Shown here: piece after piece, positions 29,101 through 39,900 of the stretch
Position numbering within the stretch: the first letter of the stretch is position 1
Layout of the letters: each line of letters starts with the position of its first letter
Virus record (IMG/VR): IMGVR_UViG_3300030104_004723
Location: 1 to 52,768 of that record
Direction: 5' to 3' (one strand)
Length of the DNA: 52,768 nt
Source: a virus
The notes under the pieces: generated by a model
Seen by the model: the letters and a program-made list of their open reading frames with translations, nothing else
The model's database searches: none
What the model was told of the DNA's origin: nothing
Made by a program: the position numbers and the translations under genes

Positions 29101-32100
29101 AAGACTTAAGAGAAGAGTATCTAAAATCTAAAGTAAAAGGAGATGTTGAATCTGCATTAAAAACTACTAATCTTAGAACAGAATTAAAAGCTAGAGGATT
29201 GTCTGTTCCTAGAGTTACTAAAAAGGTAAAAGAAAGATTAGAAACTGAAGCTGTTGATACAAGAAGGCCAGAAGAAGTTTTTGATGCATTTGAAACTGAT
29301 GAACAAAAAGCAGGGAAAAAATTTGCTCAAGAATTTTTAAACAATAACAAAGGCAGTGCATTAGGTTTAATGCAAGATTTAGATTCAAAATTAACTAATG
29401 AATTAAAAAGAGATAAAATTTCTAAAGAATTTTTTGATGCTGCTAAAAAAGAAATGAAAAGACTTGCTGAAAAAGAAAAGCAAGATGAGAAAGCTGGATT
29501 GAAATTACGCATTAAGGTTAATGCAAGTAAACAAGAAGAATTATTTGAAAAAGAACCAACTGGATATGAAAATCTTAAAGATGACGAACTAATTGCTAAG
29601 TTAAAAGAATTTAGAAAAAAAGTTGATGTTACATCTGCGGTAGAATCTACTCAAGTTTTAATAGAATTAAAAAGAAGGGGCATACCTGTTCCTAAAAAAG
29701 ATGCTAAGCAAATAATAGATGAACAAGCACAAAGAGATAGGGAAGATGTCTTAGATTCAAAAGAAAGAAAAAGAGAAGAAAGAGAAAAGTTTGTAGATGA
29801 TACTGTTGATTTCTTAAAAGAAAAGTTTATAGGACCTGATGGAAAGCCTTTATTTAATATCGTTAAATTAAATGAGACTGAACAAGACTTACCTGAAAAT
29901 AAATGGAAAGGAAGATGGGAAGAAGAAACTAATACTATGTATCTTAACCCTAAGTATTTTGATAGAGATACTGCATTGCATGAATTTGCTCATCCTTTTA
30001 TAAGAGCTATAGCTAACTCAAAAGGTGGGGTTGATATAATAAACAGTATATATGATGAAGTAGTTAAGGCTGATAAAGACGGTGAATTATATGACATAGT
30101 TATGAAAGGTTATGTAGAGACAGGAGATTTTGAAGAAGGTAGTTATGAATTTAAAGAAGAGCTAATAGCATGGGCTTTAGGTAGAGCAGCAAAAAATATT
30201 AAGGTTCAATCTCAAGAAGCACAATCTAAGAATAAACTAATTATTGCACTTAAAAAGTTTTGGAAAGCTTTAAAAGAAATTGTATTTGGAAAAGATGCAC
30301 CTTTATATCATGAGCTATACAACTTTGTTAAAGATGGTGTTACTTTTGATGATATGGTAAGTTTTCTTGCTGATTCTCCTGACAAAATATCTATTCAAGA
30401 CTTAAGTGTATTGTCTCTTGAAAAAGCAAATTCTCGTAAAGGTTTTGAGTTAATTGAATCAAATCCTATAGAAGATAATGTAGCAAGAGATTTTAATCAA
30501 AATTATCTATTACCAGCTGTGCAAAATGAAGTTTTACCTGCTGTTATTTCTATCTCAAAGACTACTAATAAATCTAAAAGAAAATTAAAAATAAGCAAAT
30601 TTCGTAGTTCAGTAATAGAAAATTTACGTAAAAAATTTAATATCCCTAAAAATTTAAATCTTGATGAATATGAAAAAGAATCTGTAGCAAGAACTTATTC
30701 ATTTGATGGTGCACAAGGTGAATCAAATGCTTTAGGTATTTCTAAAGCAATAACTAATTGGGTTACTGATTTGCAAGTTGAGCCTCTTACTGATTTTAAT
30801 ATTATTACAGACATGGAACTTGCAAGTATGTCAAAAGAATTAGCTGAAGAAATTAATAAAATAGGTATGTATGTTTTAAATCAAGTTAGATTTAAATATC
30901 AATTTGTAAATATTTTAGGTAGTGTAGAAAATTGGAGCAAAGAATCTATAAATAAAAAATTAAATGCTAAAAAAACAATGCTACCTGCAGCAGAAAAAAG
31001 AGCCATAAAACAATGGATGAAACAAAATATAGATTTAAAAGATAACAATATTGTGCTTGCTCAAAGCTTAATAGAGAGCTATAAAGCTTTTGTAAATAAA
31101 AAATACCCTATATACACAGGTATACAAATAAAACAAGATAGTCCTAATGATTATATACATATAGATAGTTCTTTAAGAGGAGACCTTGACACAAGAGCCA
31201 TATCAGCTTCAGCTGAAGAAGATGTGTTGATGGACCCAGAATTTGCTCCGTATGTTGGAGTTCCTTCAGAAAGAATTATGTTCTTTACATCTCCACATAG
31301 CACAGTTCAAACTCATAGGCCTCATTATGCTGATTTTCCAGGAACTGATAAATCTGTAGGAGCAACTGGCTGGTATAGAGTATCTTCTGTTCCAGGATAT
31401 GATGATATATTTGCATCTATGGAATACCAAAGCGACTATTTTAAAAATATCTACAGAAATCACGGAGATGTAATTAGCTTTATAAAAGACCCTGAAAAAT
31501 TTATAGAATCTAAAATGATAAAACTAGAAGATACAAATCAATATATTTATAGCAGAATGGCTTTTAATGAAATGTTTTCAAATGTATGGAATGGTGTTTA
31601 TAATAATATATATAAAGATAAAGAATCAGATATGTTACTTAACCTTCCAGATAATATGAAGAAATTTAAAGTTAAATATAAAGGTAAATTTCTTAAAATG
31701 TTGTATGATAATGTTTATAAAACTAATACTGATTATAATGAATTTTTAAAAATGGTTAATAAAGAGACTCAAGATGTTCTTTTGCATAGTTTATTTAGTG
31801 AAGACATTTCTAGAGCTTTTTCAGTAGAATTTATAAAGCTTATTGAAAAAGGAAAGTCTGTAGAATCTGCTTGGAATATTATTTCTAATATAATTGAAAA
31901 TGAAATGATTGAAAGTGTAGAGACAACACATACTCTTGTAGAGAATGACAAATCTCTTATAAAAACATATTTTACAAATGCACTTAGCCCAGATATAGAC
32001 AATCCTATGCTTACCAGTAAAGAAGAACGTCAAGCACTATTTAATGAAGGTATAAAAACTGCTGATTATTTAATAAAACTTTTTGAAACTGGAGTTATAA

Positions 32101-35100
32101 ATGACCAATTAGAATATCATTATAAAAGTTTTTTATCTCAACTTATTAGAAAAAGTGTAGCGCAAAATAGTTATGCATATAGTAAAATTAAAAATAAAAA
32201 TAAAATTGCCTCTACATTAAAAGAAAATTATGAAAAAGGCTTAGTGACAACTGAAGATATGTTAAATAAAGTTTTATCTATAATTGATTCTAATGAACCA
32301 GGAATGCTTGATGTTATTGTTCAGATGCATTCTGTAGAAAAGTCTTTCCATAAAATAAGAGTATTGCATTCAATACAAAATATGGTAGCAAGACAAAAAC
32401 CTAATTCAACAAGCCCTGTTTACATATCTTTAGGTGCAGCAAATGCATTGCAACAAACACCAGGCTTTGCTAGTGATGTTACACACCCCTCGTATAGTTT
32501 TTATGCAACTAAAAATGAAAATGCATGGAACAATATATTAAATTTATTAGATGAACAAAACAAAGAAGATGGTAATATAGTAAAAGAATCTATTAATCTT
32601 ATAATTCAAAAATTAGGAGATTTATGGAATAATAAAGATGGAATATCTAACGAAGAATTTATGAACTTTTTTAGTAGAGCTGTTAATCAAGGTAATATGT
32701 GGTATGGTAAGTCTTCTGATATGGTTGCTATGCAAGATTTTATCATTAAAGAAATGGTTGTAGAAGATAAGAAATTAAAAGGAAGAGATTCAAGTTTCTT
32801 TAAAGAATCTAGAAAGGTTTTAAATGAACTACAAAATGCAGGTTTAATTTCTTGGAAAGTAGTTACTCCTGAATGGGGTCGAGCTTCTTTTATAGAAATA
32901 ACTCCCTTAAATAGACCAAAGCTGTTAGGTTACAAAGGTTCAAGATTTCAAAAGGTATTAGATTCTGAATCTATAGATTTAACAAAACCTAATGAAGAAG
33001 GAGGCGTTTATGACAAGGTTAATAAAAGAATTAGCTATCAAAAAATAGATGACCCTAGGTTGGCTAGAAATGCTGCAATAAATCATATATTTAAAGAAGC
33101 ATGGATAGATATTAATAGAGTTGAAAAACAAGCTAGAGGATTTAACACTATTATAAATCCTGATAGTTTTAGAATTGCTATGCTTGAAACATTACCTACG
33201 CAAGAATTAAAAGACAGGTTTGTTAAATGGTACCAAGTTAATATAATAGGTAAATATACTGGACTAAAATATACACAAGAATCTATAGGTAAAGATGTTA
33301 AGGATTTACTACCTCCAGATAATACTCAAGATGCTATAGTTGATTTCTTTAATGACCCTGACATAAGAGAAGGTATGCATGAAATAGCAGAAAAAAATGA
33401 ATCAGATGAAAGAGAAATAAATGCCAATGAATATTCTTATGATAGAGAGTTTGGTAAGCATGTAGAAAAAGATGATGCTGTTGATTTTAACAATAAAGCA
33501 TATGAAATTATGAAAGACCCTAATATTCCTGTTGATAAATGGCTTCAAACTTGGGTTAGTTATGTTTCTAAAAAAATTAGTAAACGTTCTTATACTATTG
33601 ACCAACAATTAAATCAAATGAAAAAATTCAATAGACTGTACAGCAATATAGCTGTTAATACAGAAAATGGTAATTATAATGAAAGAAATCAATTTTATGC
33701 TGTAATAAAACAAACAGACGAAGATGGTAATATAGTAGAAATAGACATACAATTAAAAGGACCTGATAATATAACAGCTAATGGTAGTACTAATTCTAAT
33801 AAATCAAAAATAACTCCATTTGAAATGAACAATAAAAAAGGTGTTTTTTCATGGATTGATGGTAGTGATTTCTTAACTTCTCAAAATGTTAAAGATAACT
33901 TAGGTAGATTTGTAGAAGAAACATACGAAGATAGAAGTGGAATCATACAAACAAAAAGAAAGAAAGAATTAAAACCAAGATATGAATTTTTTAATGCTCA
34001 AGAATTAGAAGTCTTAGAAACTGCATTAAATAAAATGGGCTTTACAATAGCTTTATCAAGAGGCGATTCTTCTAAGTTAGGCATTGTAAGTATAGACACA
34101 TCTCATTTAAAAGAAGCTAGTAGTGCACAAGCAGCTTTAAATTATTTTAGAAAAGAAATAGAAAATGGTTCTATTCCTATGGGAGAATGGTCTGTGGATG
34201 ATGGTATAATGAAGAATCCACATGTAGCTAATATGATGAAAGGCAATGTAGCTGCTAACATAGCTGTGCATGAAGCATTTAAAAAAGTATTTCCTAATTA
34301 CTTAAGTATAAACGCTGCAACATTTGCTAAAAGAATCAAATTACCTTTTACTCCAATGACTATAAGCCCAACTATGCCTAACGTTACTATGTATATAGCT
34401 AATAAAGAAAATTTAGTATTTAAATATAGAGATAAAGAAATACCAGGCTTTCAAACTGTACAAGGAGTAGACAATCTTTATATAGGAGATGGCGGAAGTA
34501 TTACTGCTAAACAATTATTTGAAAAATTTGAAAACCATCATGGTTTAATTAAAGGTCAAGCTAAAGCTAAAACTGTTATATATAGAAATCAAAACGATGA
34601 AGGTATTGCAGTAAAACATCAGCATTATCAACCAGAATCTTTTATAGAAATATGGGAGGGAGATACTTTATTAGCAAAGGTAGATAAAAAGGGTAATTTT
34701 ACTGAAGGAAAAGCAGCTGGTTTAGATATGATAATCACAGACGATGAAGCTAAATGGATGTATGGAGCTGACATTAATGTAGGTAATGTGGTAGAAGTAA
34801 GTGGTCAAGATATAGGTTTTACTAAGTATTCTGATAAGAAAAAACCTCAAAAATCAAATCATTTAATGCAATGGTATAGTTTTGTTTATGAGCCAGAAAT
34901 GATACAAGCATTTAAAGATTATATGCTGCAAGATGTTAAAAATAAATTTAAAGAAGCTTACAGACCTTTTGCTGAGCCTACTAAAAAAAGTTCTCAAAAA
35001 GCTATAAAAGATATTATAAGTAAAATTGATTCTAATGATGCAGAAGGATTTAGAAATACCTTAGTAGAATTAAATAACTTAGGAGTTATATGGCAAATAG

Positions 35101-36938
35101 AACCTATGTTAAATGTATTATACCAAAATAAAGTTTTAAATCCTAAATTAAGAATGAAAGAACAGCCAGGAACTAAAGCTGATTTAGCTCCTAATTTAAG
35201 AGGAGATTTAAATCCTGGAGAAGCAGCTTTATCTAAGGAAAATGCAGATGAAGTTTATTTAAAGTATGCTGCAGTAAAAGATTTAACATTAGCACAAGCT
35301 AAAACAACAAAATTAAGTGTAATTAACGATTGGTTAAAAGAAACTCCTGTTAATATGTTTATTGCCAGAACCCCTGTTCCTCACGTTGGTGGCACTATGT
35401 TAATAAGAATTAAAAGATTACATGACAGAAAAGGCTTAGTAGAGCTTCATCCGTATGATGTATTTGCTAGATTAGAAGGTGACTATGATGGTGACTGGAT
35501 TACTATGGAATCATTACCTTGGTTTTATGAAAACGGTCAATTCATATCTCCTATGGAAAATTCTATTGCAAGATTTTTTGAAGGTAAAGATGTAAAAGGT
35601 ATTAATTTAGGTGAATTTGATAATTCTATGGGCGAATTACAAATGTCAAATAGATTTGATAGATACGAATTAATAGAAGCTATGACTTATAATAAACAAG
35701 GAGAAGTAGCAAATATAATTAATGTATATGGAACGTTAGTAAATACTGTAAATAGTATAGAGATTAGTGGAAGAAAAATACTTATTAAACCACCTAATGA
35801 AAAAAGAAGATGGGGAGCTAAAGTTAAAAGAAAACCAGTAGTAAAAAGTATGGGAGAAATATTAAGATACTACATGCAAGCTTCAGTAGATAATGCTAAA
35901 TATATGTTGCTTTCAGAATGGGGTTACACTCAAGACATGGTAACAAGAGCTTTATTTAAATATGAAAATGGACAAACTATATCTGAAGATGATTATGAAT
36001 CTTTAAAACCTCTTATTAAGTTTTTAAAATCAGCTACTAATATTATGAGAGGACAAGATTTTACATTAGGGAAATATAATACAGCTAAAACTATTGCATT
36101 AAGTGGTGAGTATTATGCATTTACTCAAAATAAAAATAGTTACGTTAAAGAAAATATAGGAGAAATAAATTATGATACAGGAGAGCTTATTCCTTCAATG
36201 AGTCATGTTAATATTGATTTTAAGAATACAATTTCTCCAGTTGAAGAAATAGCTATACTTCCATATGTTGAATTTGAAATATGGCAAAATAAATTTGATA
36301 TTATAGGTGCTCACGAATGGCCAGGAGGTATTCATTACAACGTTCATAGAAATGCACATATAGATGGTTTAAATTTTATTAATGATAAACCTATGTTTGA
36401 TGAATTTTTTCAAAATGCTATATCAAAAGATAGAAAAGAAAATATTGTAGGGCAAATAGAAGTTAATAAAAAATGGGGAAATATTGAATTTAAAAGTGAA
36501 AGCGATTGGGCTCTTAGACAATGGAAATTTGGAGAAGCTTACACAGATTTAATGGCTTTTAAATGGTACAATCTTATGAATTATGCTGAATTAAATGGTA
36601 AGCCTAATTTCATGGAACAAAATCAGAAAGCTTTAGAGTTTAAAACAGAATTTAACAAAAGATATAAAAAACTTTCTAGTGTTTCTAAAATGGCAGCAAC
36701 TTACTCTTTTCTTAATGGTGCAGTTTTAACTATGCAGGAACAACATTCTAAAGCTCCTAAATGGTTTCCTCCATCAAGTGATAAAGCAGTAGAATTTCAA
36801 TTGCTTGAAGAAAATATTTTAAGTAATTTTGTAGATGTTTATAATGATAATGTTGGTAAAAATAGAAATATGAACAGTCGATTTGATAATGTTATAGATT
36901 TAATGTATAAACAATATATAAAGGAAAGCTGTGGCTAA
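26181..36938 (+). CDS. Giant virion protein with zincin and two-barrel RNA polymerase core
   Basis: This single frame of 3585 residues shows three features. (1) Residues about 350-380 and 600-617 are Gly/Ala-rich hydrophobic segments of the kind that may enter membranes. (2) HEFAH at 1267-1271 with EE at 1326-1327 is a zincin metallopeptidase motif. (3) Residues about 2765-3110 carry both halves of a double-psi beta-barrel RNA polymerase: GDGGSIT (from 2769) followed by KGQAKAK (2791-2797), and then RTPVPH, a LHPYDV segment and D3101-Y-D-G-D3105, the metal-binding loop of the beta' / YonO / QDE-1 type. Long acidic coiled-coil linkers separate them. The size and position (last part of the virion operon) match polymerases carried in the virion, as in N4 and crAss-like phages, although N4 uses a T7-type enzyme. 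It probably transcribes early genes after injection. Confidence 0.8.
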   Translation: MADNFIGYTYKELAELLRKANPGMYNNTEDVELVNSFKESQPNMFDSVGGWDKAINEPGIFPRMGYRLKNTWDNLSLFGLPAVKETVLNAVNVKPDEETDKLINTPGSIFSPKDVDPNQFRHLNSEAWQNLGQEHYVPSSIPYRDENLSVKYKTNGPHFSMHSNEFNTYGLDNVALNNYWANKENNYNMSDALNGLEQQKNTIRKMNVNPESPQFKLWASSAMALEDIHKQTESIDEQGRYISNGLGEPLLVEGMIETNERNFANLVLGPDASVDEKENYINSLSYHRWSNKNKKGRKDIIDEDGFGFDKALEEFDKKLEDDMAYKAWYQYTQSSGSVWDRMEHNGIKELAPSFVDALSSMLPGIATAITLGGTNLLARRAGLPGIPLPVITEATMQMLTLQDHIGSSKEAIQHLTKSSVITPNQYEKEIAEYEKELRDKKITGIALNNILSEWKNRTYSQDENGNILKQGISTEDALYTTYASRVGSSIFTYAVEKKLGFGRLMKQYGNPGRKYVGKTFGENFQNNLKDRIQKIPGANNIFKSSSAHISVFKPILKNTAEQSLEEGVQTVGQTWFQSSSSPLGYKEESYTDLIDWNEISEAMLGGALLGGGLSTVGSTFSNTELSERFANWKVSKMPYDFFQNTVQKLDNGNYGIFIKSPTFKTDEGGAVIYDDDGKIQIEGEDSKQIPGEDMEFSTFREAFAVAEAQNNDVKRQFGKLAAKEGLYNDWANAKTKIKKISEDSWTVDVLSETGNVLKTVTFNNKNQAQNFKSKQESFIADVELDIEEAETTKKDNEIVVNNIVTEDDQGNVISVNDDLLFLAGNFGGRLTGKARDAWEEYLSVNEVQNEKDVSNPDKVLDIIKRHGWDALNALKMDKPTFMENLTDWEYDELFPEAYNEIDNILTVPTEQETTLDEDTEVRDDDSAGIGREDRDIIDLEDDVVAIDDDIEITPEEESKYDLEVDESFSDLTDEDLREEYLKSKVKGDVESALKTTNLRTELKARGLSVPRVTKKVKERLETEAVDTRRPEEVFDAFETDEQKAGKKFAQEFLNNNKGSALGLMQDLDSKLTNELKRDKISKEFFDAAKKEMKRLAEKEKQDEKAGLKLRIKVNASKQEELFEKEPTGYENLKDDELIAKLKEFRKKVDVTSAVESTQVLIELKRRGIPVPKKDAKQIIDEQAQRDREDVLDSKERKREEREKFVDDTVDFLKEKFIGPDGKPLFNIVKLNETEQDLPENKWKGRWEEETNTMYLNPKYFDRDTALHEFAHPFIRAIANSKGGVDIINSIYDEVVKADKDGELYDIVMKGYVETGDFEEGSYEFKEELIAWALGRAAKNIKVQSQEAQSKNKLIIALKKFWKALKEIVFGKDAPLYHELYNFVKDGVTFDDMVSFLADSPDKISIQDLSVLSLEKANSRKGFELIESNPIEDNVARDFNQNYLLPAVQNEVLPAVISISKTTNKSKRKLKISKFRSSVIENLRKKFNIPKNLNLDEYEKESVARTYSFDGAQGESNALGISKAITNWVTDLQVEPLTDFNIITDMELASMSKELAEEINKIGMYVLNQVRFKYQFVNILGSVENWSKESINKKLNAKKTMLPAAEKRAIKQWMKQNIDLKDNNIVLAQSLIESYKAFVNKKYPIYTGIQIKQDSPNDYIHIDSSLRGDLDTRAISASAEEDVLMDPEFAPYVGVPSERIMFFTSPHSTVQTHRPHYADFPGTDKSVGATGWYRVSSVPGYDDIFASMEYQSDYFKNIYRNHGDVISFIKDPEKFIESKMIKLEDTNQYIYSRMAFNEMFSNVWNGVYNNIYKDKESDMLLNLPDNMKKFKVKYKGKFLKMLYDNVYKTNTDYNEFLKMVNKETQDVLLHSLFSEDISRAFSVEFIKLIEKGKSVESAWNIISNIIENEMIESVETTHTLVENDKSLIKTYFTNALSPDIDNPMLTSKEERQALFNEGIKTADYLIKLFETGVINDQLEYHYKSFLSQLIRKSVAQNSYAYSKIKNKNKIASTLKENYEKGLVTTEDMLNKVLSIIDSNEPGMLDVIVQMHSVEKSFHKIRVLHSIQNMVARQKPNSTSPVYISLGAANALQQTPGFASDVTHPSYSFYATKNENAWNNILNLLDEQNKEDGNIVKESINLIIQKLGDLWNNKDGISNEEFMNFFSRAVNQGNMWYGKSSDMVAMQDFIIKEMVVEDKKLKGRDSSFFKESRKVLNELQNAGLISWKVVTPEWGRASFIEITPLNRPKLLGYKGSRFQKVLDSESIDLTKPNEEGGVYDKVNKRISYQKIDDPRLARNAAINHIFKEAWIDINRVEKQARGFNTIINPDSFRIAMLETLPTQELKDRFVKWYQVNIIGKYTGLKYTQESIGKDVKDLLPPDNTQDAIVDFFNDPDIREGMHEIAEKNESDEREINANEYSYDREFGKHVEKDDAVDFNNKAYEIMKDPNIPVDKWLQTWVSYVSKKISKRSYTIDQQLNQMKKFNRLYSNIAVNTENGNYNERNQFYAVIKQTDEDGNIVEIDIQLKGPDNITANGSTNSNKSKITPFEMNNKKGVFSWIDGSDFLTSQNVKDNLGRFVEETYEDRSGIIQTKRKKELKPRYEFFNAQELEVLETALNKMGFTIALSRGDSSKLGIVSIDTSHLKEASSAQAALNYFRKEIENGSIPMGEWSVDDGIMKNPHVANMMKGNVAANIAVHEAFKKVFPNYLSINAATFAKRIKLPFTPMTISPTMPNVTMYIANKENLVFKYRDKEIPGFQTVQGVDNLYIGDGGSITAKQLFEKFENHHGLIKGQAKAKTVIYRNQNDEGIAVKHQHYQPESFIEIWEGDTLLAKVDKKGNFTEGKAAGLDMIITDDEAKWMYGADINVGNVVEVSGQDIGFTKYSDKKKPQKSNHLMQWYSFVYEPEMIQAFKDYMLQDVKNKFKEAYRPFAEPTKKSSQKAIKDIISKIDSNDAEGFRNTLVELNNLGVIWQIEPMLNVLYQNKVLNPKLRMKEQPGTKADLAPNLRGDLNPGEAALSKENADEVYLKYAAVKDLTLAQAKTTKLSVINDWLKETPVNMFIARTPVPHVGGTMLIRIKRLHDRKGLVELHPYDVFARLEGDYDGDWITMESLPWFYENGQFISPMENSIARFFEGKDVKGINLGEFDNSMGELQMSNRFDRYELIEAMTYNKQGEVANIINVYGTLVNTVNSIEISGRKILIKPPNEKRRWGAKVKRKPVVKSMGEILRYYMQASVDNAKYMLLSEWGYTQDMVTRALFKYENGQTISEDDYESLKPLIKFLKSATNIMRGQDFTLGKYNTAKTIALSGEYYAFTQNKNSYVKENIGEINYDTGELIPSMSHVNIDFKNTISPVEEIAILPYVEFEIWQNKFDIIGAHEWPGGIHYNVHRNAHIDGLNFINDKPMFDEFFQNAISKDRKENIVGQIEVNKKWGNIEFKSESDWALRQWKFGEAYTDLMAFKWYNLMNYAELNGKPNFMEQNQKALEFKTEFNKRYKKLSSVSKMAATYSFLNGAVLTMQEQHSKAPKWFPPSSDKAVEFQLLEENILSNFVDVYNDNVGKNRNMNSRFDNVIDLMYKQYIKESCG

Positions 36939-39900
36939 TACAAAATGTAGTATATTAAGAGAAGGGGCTGAAATAAATAAACAGCTTGACGATGCTGTAT
37001 TAGAAGCTCAGATTGATGAGGCTAATTTATTAGGCGTTGAGGAAATAAATCAACTTATACAAGATAACTTATTAGAAAAAGCAATAAAAGTAGGAAAAGA
37101 AAAAGGTATTGATGTAGGAGAAGATACTGAAGAAATAGAAGAAGCTGTAAGGTATTTAGTAGGAGAGTTAGTTCCAGAAGAAAAGATAGACAAAGTAGTA
37201 AAAAAGAATTATGGAGAAGCTGGAGATAGGTATTTATTAGCTACTAAAATAAATGCTTTAGTTAATGGAAATCCTATTATAGGTCAAATGGTTCATGAAA
37301 TGATTTTACAATTTATGCCTTCTGGTAATATTTCATCATCAACATCTCAATGGGTTAAAGGGGAGCAAATAAATGTTCCAAATTTTGCAGGCATTAATAA
37401 AAACCTTACCCCTGAACAACAATTATTAAGAACTTTAAAAGTTCAAGAAATAGGTACATTAAAAGTTATATATAACGAAGCATTAAACATGGCTACTGCA
37501 GGAACTGGAGAAAGCTGGGCAAAAGGAGTTATAGGTAAAATAGTATCTAAATTCTATAATCCTAAAGAAAAAGGTAAAACAGAACGTAGTGGTGCATGGA
37601 TGAAATTTACAAGTCATGCAACTCGTTATTTTAATAATATAGAAAAAAATATAGAATACTTTCTTAAAGATAGAAAAGTAAAACAGCCAGATGGTTCTCA
37701 AAAAACATTTAAAGGAATGGACAATGTTTTAAGAGATGTTAATACATTATCTGAAAAAGTAAATATCAAGGTTCATAAAAACGATTTAAGAACAAAAGGT
37801 GAATTATTTACTGAGTTTTTTGTAATGAATATGACTGGAGAAATTTATTTTGATAAAAAAACCAATAAATTTATGATACATCAAGATTATGGCCCGTTAA
37901 GAGATGCAGATAATAAGGTTAGATTATGGCCTGATGAAACTATAATGCATGGTTTTTCAAATCCTATAGAACTTTCAAAATATAGAAATGGATTATATTC
38001 TGTAAAATTTAAAACTAAATCTCAATTCAATTCTTTTACCAAATTAAAAAATGATGCTACAAAAGTTAATGAAAGAGTATTTAAAGAGACTAGAAAGAAC
38101 TATGAAAATTCAGTAAAACTATTAAAAAAAGCAATAAAAAAACATTTTGTTGGCTTACCTGATGCTCAAATAGAGTTGTTGTTTTTTGAAGACTGGAAAG
38201 TAAAACAACATAAAGAGCTTTTAAATGAACTAAAAGATTTAGATAAAAAAACAGGCACTAAATATATTAATACATATAATCTTTTTAAAGATACTTTCGG
38301 AAATATAGCAAGTGTTAATCTTTATTTAAATAGAGTTAATGAATCTCAAGGCAAGGGACAAAGAAAACATTACTGGCCTACTATATATCCTATACAAACT
38401 ATGACTATAATGTGGGATTCTTATATTGTAGACATGCAAAGAGAACTTAAAATAGCAAAAGATAATTTAGAAAACTTTAGAAAAGGCGAATACGATAAAT
38501 TAATAGCTAAGAAAAAATTAAACCGTAAAGAGTTTAAAAAAGACTTAAAAAAAGAAGTAGCTAAATATAATTCAATAGTTGATAGAGCTATAGAAATAAA
38601 AGACAATAGAGAAAATAAATATAAAGAAGATACTTTATCTGCTAGAGAGATACCTTTTGCTAGAGACCACAGACATTTAAAATCTATAACAAATGCTTTT
38701 GATATTAGATTAGGCAGAAAAGACGGGGCAGTATATAGAGATTATTTAATGCAAATAATGAGTTCTATAGAAAGAAATCTTTTTACAGTATCATTGTTAG
38801 ATAGTATAAATATTGCTCAATCTGATGTTGTTGTTCGAGCATTGGTAAATTATTATAAGGTTCCTTTTGCTGACCCTAGTGTGGAGGGTGGAATAATAAC
38901 TTCAAGTGATGAATCTGTGTCAGCTATGTTAAATAAAGTTGGTATCAAAATATCACCTGAAATTTTAAATAGATTTAACAGAAGAATTAATAAATGGTTA
39001 ACAGCTTCTAAATTAGGCGGAATAAGTACATCAATATTAAATAGAAGTGCTATTGTACACAATATATTAGATAGAAATAGGCAGGAAACTTCTAGAGCTA
39101 AACAAGTTCTTTCAAATAACAGAGAAGAAGTTGAAGAATTTTTAACAAAAATTAATATAGCTGCATTCCAAGATTTTTTTAGTTCAAATTTAATTAATGG
39201 TAAAGCAGGAATTGAATTAGATAATGCTACTATAGGCAAAATATATATGATTATGCTTAATTATCCAGAATCAAAACAAAGATTTAAAAACATGGGTATT
39301 TCTAAGCTAAAAGATTTTCTAATTAAAAACAAAGTTTCTGAAACTAAAATAAAAGCATGGGCTAAAGATAAAAAAGCATTAAATATATTGTCAGAAAAAG
39401 CTTCTGCTATACAAATGCAAAAAGAATTTTCTAAAGTTCTTGAATTGTCTCCTATGTATAATTTAAAAATAAAAAGTATTATGAGTCAAAATGCTTCTAA
39501 AGAAAGATTAAAAATTATAGCTCAATCTAAAAAAGATACAATGCTAAATAAGTTTGTAGGCTTTGCTATTACTCAAGAATACGAATTAAATAGATATGCA
39601 AATATGTTCAATTGGCAATGGACTTTACCTTCTAAAATATATAAATCTACAGGAGATTGGTTTAGCTTTTTAGGAAGTGTTAGGAAATCAGTGAAAATGA
39701 CAATGAGCGATAGTGAAGCTTATATTAGAAGTATATCTGCAATATCTGGAATATTAAAAGCTCAAGAATTAGGCTTTCTAAGAAATGATATAAACTTTTG
39801 GGAGTTTCAAGGTAAGGATTTAGAAGCTGCATCTGAAATAGGAAACTTATTAGCAGACTTTACTAATATGGGATTATCTACTACAGATATGGCTCAAATA

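Noticed and set aside
26181-36938. N4-type (T7-like) virion RNA polymerase reading of the giant protein
   Set aside because: Size matches N4, but I found no T7-type motif B or C (Rx3Kx6-7YG, HDS). The DYDGD and DGGSIT signatures instead match two-barrel enzymes.
28871-39239. Several - strand frames of 60-128 codons opposite the two giant genes
   Set aside because: They are Ser/Leu/Phe-rich mirror images of Lys/Glu/Asp-rich coding sequence, without binding sites or recognisable motifs.
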